28,635 nucleotides of DNA. Source: DATCZB01 sp035513215 (lineage in GTDB: Bacteria; Pseudomonadota; Gammaproteobacteria; Steroidobacterales; Rariloculaceae). Each line of letters starts with the position of its first letter. The stretch's first letter is position 1. The position numbers were made by a program, and so were the translations under genes. Below, piece after piece: positions 25,333 through 28,635 of the stretch. The stretch lies in contig DATKCK010000063.1 in the NCBI GenBank assembly GCA_035513215.1, positions 1 through 28,635 on the forward strand, given 5' to 3'. The notes beneath the pieces are model-generated. The model searched no databases. It saw only the letters and a list, made by a program, of their open reading frames with translations, and was not told the origin of the DNA.

Positions 25333-26939
25333 TCGAAGTCGCTTACCTCGGCTGCCAGTCGGCGCCGATCGATCTTGTTCCGGTCGGTCACAGGCAGCGC
25401 CTCGAGCCGAACGATCTTCCTCGGCAAGATCTCTGGCGGAAGTCGCGTGCGCAGTTCTCTGCGTATCGTGTCCGGATCCGGTGCCTCGGCCCCGACGGCG
25501 ACATAGTAGGCAGCCAGAAACCTTTCGGCGTCGGCTTTCGCGATCGCAACGACGACGGCTTCATCCACGCCGTCGATGCTCATCATCGCGGATTCGATAT
25601 CGGTGAGCGTAACCATCTTCCCGTAGATCTTGACGCGGGCGTCCCGGCGGCCCAGGTGAATCAAGCATCCATCAGGCTCGAGATATCCCACATCCCTGGT
25701 AAGGTAGATCGCCGAGCCGTCACCATCCCCCGAATCGAGGTATCGCTCCGCCGTTAAAGCGTCATTCCTCCAATAACCCGATGAAAGATATCGACTCTTT
25801 ATGGCGATCTCCCCCGTCTCATTGGGTCCCAGGCGGTTCAGCTCGTCATCGACGATCAAGACTTCGGTGTCTGGCAGCGGGTAGCCGGCCGGCACAACCT
25901 CACGATCGGGAATGTGGTCGCGGTGAACGAAGTAATTGGTGCATAGCAGCGATTCGGATGCTCCATAGGAAGCGCGCAACAGGCAGTCGGCCGAAAAATG
26001 CTTTGCGAAACCCACGCAATCCCGCCTGAGAATCCGGTCACCGGACAGCCGAACCAGCCGCATGTCAGTCAGAATCGTATCGCTCGGCAGGCTGGCCAGC
26101 AGCACGCGAAAAGCGACGGGCACGAAGGTACAGACTGTGATTCTCTCCTTCTGCAATAGCTCAACGAGCAACTTGCCGCCGAGCTCCTTCAGATTGAACG
26201 GCACCAGCGTACCGCCATTCAGCAGTATCGGAAAGATCTCTGCGGTACTCGCCACGGAGGACAAGGGGCAGACTTGCAGCCCGCGATCCTCCTTTCTCAA
26301 GTGCGTCGAGTTTGTGTGCAGCAACACGAAGTGCAGAAGGCTTCGATGCGATATCAGCACACCCTCCGGAGGGCCGGTCGATCCGGACGTGTAGATCACG
26401 CAGGCCGGGCTGTCGGGCGACAGGTTCGGCTGAACTGTCTCGCCGCCCGAAAGGCCGGCCGATTCCGAATTGATCATCGAGCAACCGGGAAGCGTCTGTG
26501 CCAGGCTCAATGCCTTGGGCTCGAGCTCCGCACTGCAAAGCATCATTCGGACACCCAGATCCTCGAGAAGCGGCAGCAGCCGCTGAGGCTCGAGCTGGGA
26601 GTCCAGGCATGCGAAGAACTTTCCGCTTTTGAGTGTAGCTAGCTGCGCTACGAGAGCTGGCGCGCCGGACCGATACAGCAGGGCAACAGGCTCCGACGCG
26701 GTCCCGAGCCGCTCGACGATCTCGCCGGCGAGGCCGCTCGATAATCCATCGAGCACCGCATAGCTCATCTGCGTTTCGGAATCACTGATCGCAACTCGGT
26801 TCCCGTGCGCGTCGGCCATTCGCGCGAACCTTGCGGGAATCGTGCCTTCAATATCCGTGACATCGAACGGCTCATAGTCCGACGGCAGGATATGATCGAT
26901 CTTACGGTTCATCTTCGTTCGGAACCTCTCGATTCGCAT
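25311..26939 (-). CDS. Stand-alone adenylation (AMP-binding) protein
   Basis: A 542-residue ANL-superfamily enzyme that should activate a carboxylate as an acyl-AMP and load a carrier protein. From ATG 26939 (GAGAAGACG just before it; 26912 is an alternative) it has the A3 phosphate loop TSGSTGPPEG, in which the usual Lys is Glu. A5 is YGASES, A7 is LTRDVGYLEPDG, A8 is HLGRRDARVKIYG, and the A10 lysine is kept in TDRNKIDRR. At the NRPS substrate pocket the usual FDASVWE-type stretch reads SVASTAEIF, so the Asp that binds an alpha-amino group is missing; a non-alpha-amino acid or simple acyl substrate is likely. It diverges from the ACP gene, its probable partner, and overlaps sulfotransferase 3. 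Confidence 0.85.
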   Translation of the reverse strand: MRIERFRTKMNRKIDHILPSDYEPFDVTDIEGTIPARFARMADAHGNRVAISDSETQMSYAVLDGLSSGLAGEIVERLGTASEPVALLYRSGAPALVAQLATLKSGKFFACLDSQLEPQRLLPLLEDLGVRMMLCSAELEPKALSLAQTLPGCSMINSESAGLSGGETVQPNLSPDSPACVIYTSGSTGPPEGVLISHRSLLHFVLLHTNSTHLRKEDRGLQVCPLSSVASTAEIFPILLNGGTLVPFNLKELGGKLLVELLQKERITVCTFVPVAFRVLLASLPSDTILTDMRLVRLSGDRILRRDCVGFAKHFSADCLLRASYGASESLLCTNYFVHRDHIPDREVVPAGYPLPDTEVLIVDDELNRLGPNETGEIAIKSRYLSSGYWRNDALTAERYLDSGDGDGSAIYLTRDVGYLEPDGCLIHLGRRDARVKIYGKMVTLTDIESAMMSIDGVDEAVVVAIAKADAERFLAAYYVAVGAEAPDPDTIRRELRTRLPPEILPRKIVRLEALPVTDRNKIDRRRLAAEVSDFECRSCPT

Positions 26940-26958
26940 CGTCTTCTCAGCGACGGCG

Positions 26959-26989
26959 TTGCTTTGCGCGCAGCGAGTATAGGTATAAA
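26959..26989. promoter_or_regulatory. Divergent promoter region between adenylation and ACP genes
   Basis: The 89 bases between the two starts include AT-rich boxes. On the plus strand TTGCTT (26959-26964) and TATAAA (26984-26989) are 19 bases apart, leading to the ACP. On the minus strand TATACT (26981-26976) could be a -10 for the adenylation gene, with no good -35. Shared control of both genes is plausible. Confidence 0.42.
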
Positions 26990-27028
26990 GTACGCGTCCC
27001 ATCTACGACGCATATCACGCAAGTCTGT

Positions 27029-27295
27029 ATGCCAGATACACAGCTTAGACAGTTCCTGCTATCCGCCTTACGAGACGCAAACGTCTTCGGCCTGGAGGAC
27101 GAGTCGATCAATAAATCGTTCATATCCGCGAACTCCGACATCGCCTTCGAAAACCTCGATATGGACAGCCTGGCGAGAATGGAATTTTGCATCGCGCTGG
27201 AAACGGAAATCGGGATCTCGATCACTCCGCAGGAGCTGCAAGAGTTTCGTTCCTTGGGCGAGTTGATCGAGCGACTCAAGAAGAAGGCACGCTAA
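27029..27295 (+). CDS. Acyl carrier protein
   Basis: An 88-residue carrier protein. The phosphopantetheine site is Ser47 in FENLDMDSLARMEFCIALE, matching the conserved D-S-L motif at the start of helix 2. The third and fourth helices (ISITPQELQEFRSLGELIERLKK) are typical. It would carry the acyl group activated by the divergent adenylation enzyme, as in DltA/DltC or stand-alone NRPS-like pairs. It is not the fatty-acid AcpP: the sequence is more divergent and there are no fab genes nearby. The ATG has no clear ribosome-binding site. Its last 20 bases overlap the convergent nucleotidyltransferase gene. Confidence 0.88.
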   Translation: MPDTQLRQFLLSALRDANVFGLEDESINKSFISANSDIAFENLDMDSLARMEFCIALETEIGISITPQELQEFRSLGELIERLKKKAR

Positions 27296-28094
27296 GCCAC
27301 CCGGGGCCTCTCCGCGCAGACAGAAAATGCGATGCGGTCGCCAGCGCGTCCGGCGTGCCGAGATCCAGGAAACGGCCGTTCGGAAACCGCTCTACCAGAA
27401 GACTGAGACCCGCGCGCTGCGCGGCGACAAAGGCTTCCGAAACCTGAAGCTCGTTCGTATTCGAGTCGCTGGACGCGTTTCGAGCTCCAACGTAATCGAT
27501 CAGGAACTCGGTGAATCGAGAATTCCACACCGCGAGAATCCAGGCCTCCGGCAAACCGGAATGCGACTTCACCGATATGCGTACTACGCGGTTCCCGTCG
27601 TCCAGCTCTACCGTATCGCACCTGTCGGGACGATCTGTCGGGACGAGCGCCAGCATGACGTCGGCTCCGCTCTCCTCCATTCTGGCTATAAGCAGCTCGG
27701 GCAAGCTCATGGGCTCGAAAACGATATCCGGATAGGCCAGGATGACATCGGCACGCTCCATGAACGGAACCGCGCGAAGGATGCTGTGCGGCACACTGGG
27801 CGTCGGACTCGTGATGACGTGCGCGATCGGGAACGCCTCCGCGATCGGATGATTCGCGACATAGTCGATGAGGTCGGATCGCTCACGCCTGGTCACCATA
27901 AGAGCCCGGTCGGCGCCTGCCCGCTGAAGGCTGTAGAGCAAGCGGCCCAAAGGCGTGTGAATCGCGATCCCGTGAGCTTCCTGAACAGGAAGTGGATAGA
28001 GGCACTTGCTGAACGGCAAGTCGGACACCCGAGTGGCACTGCCGGCCGCCGGAATCACTGCCACCAGATCCTGGGACTCGGTCGGGCGACTCAT
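27276..28094 (-). CDS. Sugar-phosphate nucleotidyltransferase-like protein
   Basis: A 272-residue protein of the NTP-transferase superfamily (RmlA/GalU-like Rossmann fold). The N-terminus has the nucleotide loop VAVIPAAGSATRVSDLPFSKCLYPL, with the consensus G-x-x-T-R replaced by GSATR and a conserved K-x-L-x-P lysine. VILAYPDIVFEP is the D-containing metal strand. FPNGRFLDLGTPDALATASHF matches the C-terminal 'D-I/L-GTP' pattern of sugar nucleotidyltransferases. It probably makes an NDP-sugar for the nearby glycosyltransferases; the sugar is unknown. ATG 28094 is preferred (weak GAGA before it); ATG 28118 adds eight residues. The 3' end overlaps the ACP gene by 20 bases on the opposite strand. 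Confidence 0.8.
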   Translation of the reverse strand: MSRPTESQDLVAVIPAAGSATRVSDLPFSKCLYPLPVQEAHGIAIHTPLGRLLYSLQRAGADRALMVTRRERSDLIDYVANHPIAEAFPIAHVITSPTPSVPHSILRAVPFMERADVILAYPDIVFEPMSLPELLIARMEESGADVMLALVPTDRPDRCDTVELDDGNRVVRISVKSHSGLPEAWILAVWNSRFTEFLIDYVGARNASSDSNTNELQVSEAFVAAQRAGLSLLVERFPNGRFLDLGTPDALATASHFLSARRGPGWLSVPSS

Positions 28095-28200
28095 TGGTTC
28101 TCTGCCAGCACGTGACATCTCGCGATGATGTCACAGAGGTCATGGCCGACGCCACGCGGCGCGGCGGGATACCTTCCACGCGCGAGCCCCAGGCGACGTC

Positions 28201-28635
28201 TCAATTCCTATGAAAGGGCGCCGTAACGAGACTGTGGCCGCGACAATATAGACCGACTGCCTTCCGCCAGGACTGCGAGATCGTCCCGCGGGCGTGCGCG
28301 TCCCGTATCTTGCCCTGCAGAGAGGCGATTTCCTCGTAGTTTGCTATGTACTCGGCCGGCGGAGGAAGCACTTTCTTCGAATCCAGCCACGTGACCGGCA
28401 GATAGGGCAGACCCAGGAAGCTCAAGATCCGTCGATACTCACGATCCAGGTCCTGAGACAGATCCTCGTAGGCGATATCCAACACATCGTTCGTAACTCG
28501 CAGCTTGTCCAGCTCAGCGAGCGTGTCCAGCACGCCTGCGACATATCTGGCGAATAGAATTCTATTTACTCGAATCCTGGCTGTGTGACTTCCCCGCCAA
28601 CTCGGATTCCACGAATGTGCCACGCCTGTCGTTCT
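28201..28635 (-). CDS. Sulfotransferase family protein 4, 5' part outside the window
   Basis: The C-terminal 144 residues of a gene entering from the right edge; the frame stays open to base 28635 and no start is needed inside. Recognisable blocks are GVAHSWNPSW (like the end of the 3'-phosphate motif with its Trp), VTNDVLDIAYEDLSQDLDREY (equivalent to the Y-E-D-L block) and ILSFLGLPYLP. These are typical of the second half of sulfotransferases, with the family's usual C-terminal helix (SLQGKIRDAHARGT). The PAPS 5'-loop must lie beyond the window. It precedes the nucleotidyltransferase on the same strand with a gap of 106 bases. Its assignment is weaker than for the three complete members. 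Confidence 0.68.
   Translation of the reverse strand, partial: RTTGVAHSWNPSWRGSHTARIRVNRILFARYVAGVLDTLAELDKLRVTNDVLDIAYEDLSQDLDREYRRILSFLGLPYLPVTWLDSKKVLPPPAEYIANYEEIASLQGKIRDAHARGTISQSWRKAVGLYCRGHSLVTAPFHRN

Overview
The window is GC-rich, densely coding bacterial DNA. It most likely comes from a gammaproteobacterium: there is a GlrK/QseG/GlrR-type two-component locus, a PrsR-type (PEP-CTERM-box) sigma-54 activator, a proteobacterial gltX and short 4-bp gene overlaps throughout. The PrsR homologue suggests a lineage with exosortase/PEP-CTERM exopolysaccharide biology. This placement is inference; no rRNA, tRNA or other marker RNA gene was seen.

Layout. 43-689 (-): a TumE/TumA-like toxin-antitoxin pair behind a 48-bp nested palindrome. 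777-5104 (-): a four-gene run of a zinc-protease-like lipoprotein, a secreted beta-rich protein, an N-formylglutamate amidohydrolase whose N-terminus lies upstream of every ATG/GTG/TTG start, and a YbdK-type carboxylate-amine ligase. 5271-6290 (+): galE. 6300-9779 (+): a tightly coupled sensor kinase, lipoprotein and sigma-54 response regulator (GlrK-QseG-GlrR type), convergent with prsR (9815-11203, -). 11261-12418 (-): a DegT-type sugar aminotransferase with a structured leader or small RNA upstream (about 12431-12611). 12638-14569 (-): a membrane-anchored pseudokinase with a Calx-beta-like end. 14710-15741 (-): a GSU2403-like nucleotidyltransferase under a perfect 13-bp-arm palindrome. 15802-16404 (-): mobA. 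16584-17167 (+): vapBC.

17229-28635: gltX is the one clear housekeeping gene in what otherwise looks like a surface-glycan or conjugate-modifying locus. It holds four sulfotransferase-family genes (the last cut by the window edge), two glycosyltransferase-like proteins, a SAM methyltransferase whose natural N-terminus appears split off by a one-base frameshift, a stand-alone adenylation protein diverging from a free acyl carrier protein, and a sugar-nucleotide transferase. From about 20.8 kb the DNA looks more AT-rich and genes change strand often, which suits an accessory, horizontally shaped region.

How they may fit together (inference): the epimerase, aminotransferase and nucleotidyltransferase would supply activated sugars. 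The glycosyltransferases, sulfotransferases and methyltransferase would build and decorate a polymer or glycoconjugate. The adenylation/ACP pair would supply a further acyl-type substituent. PrsR and possibly the GlrKR-type system would be the envelope-level regulators. No CRISPR array, insertion sequence or attachment site was seen, and no gene-free stretch exceeds 300 bases.
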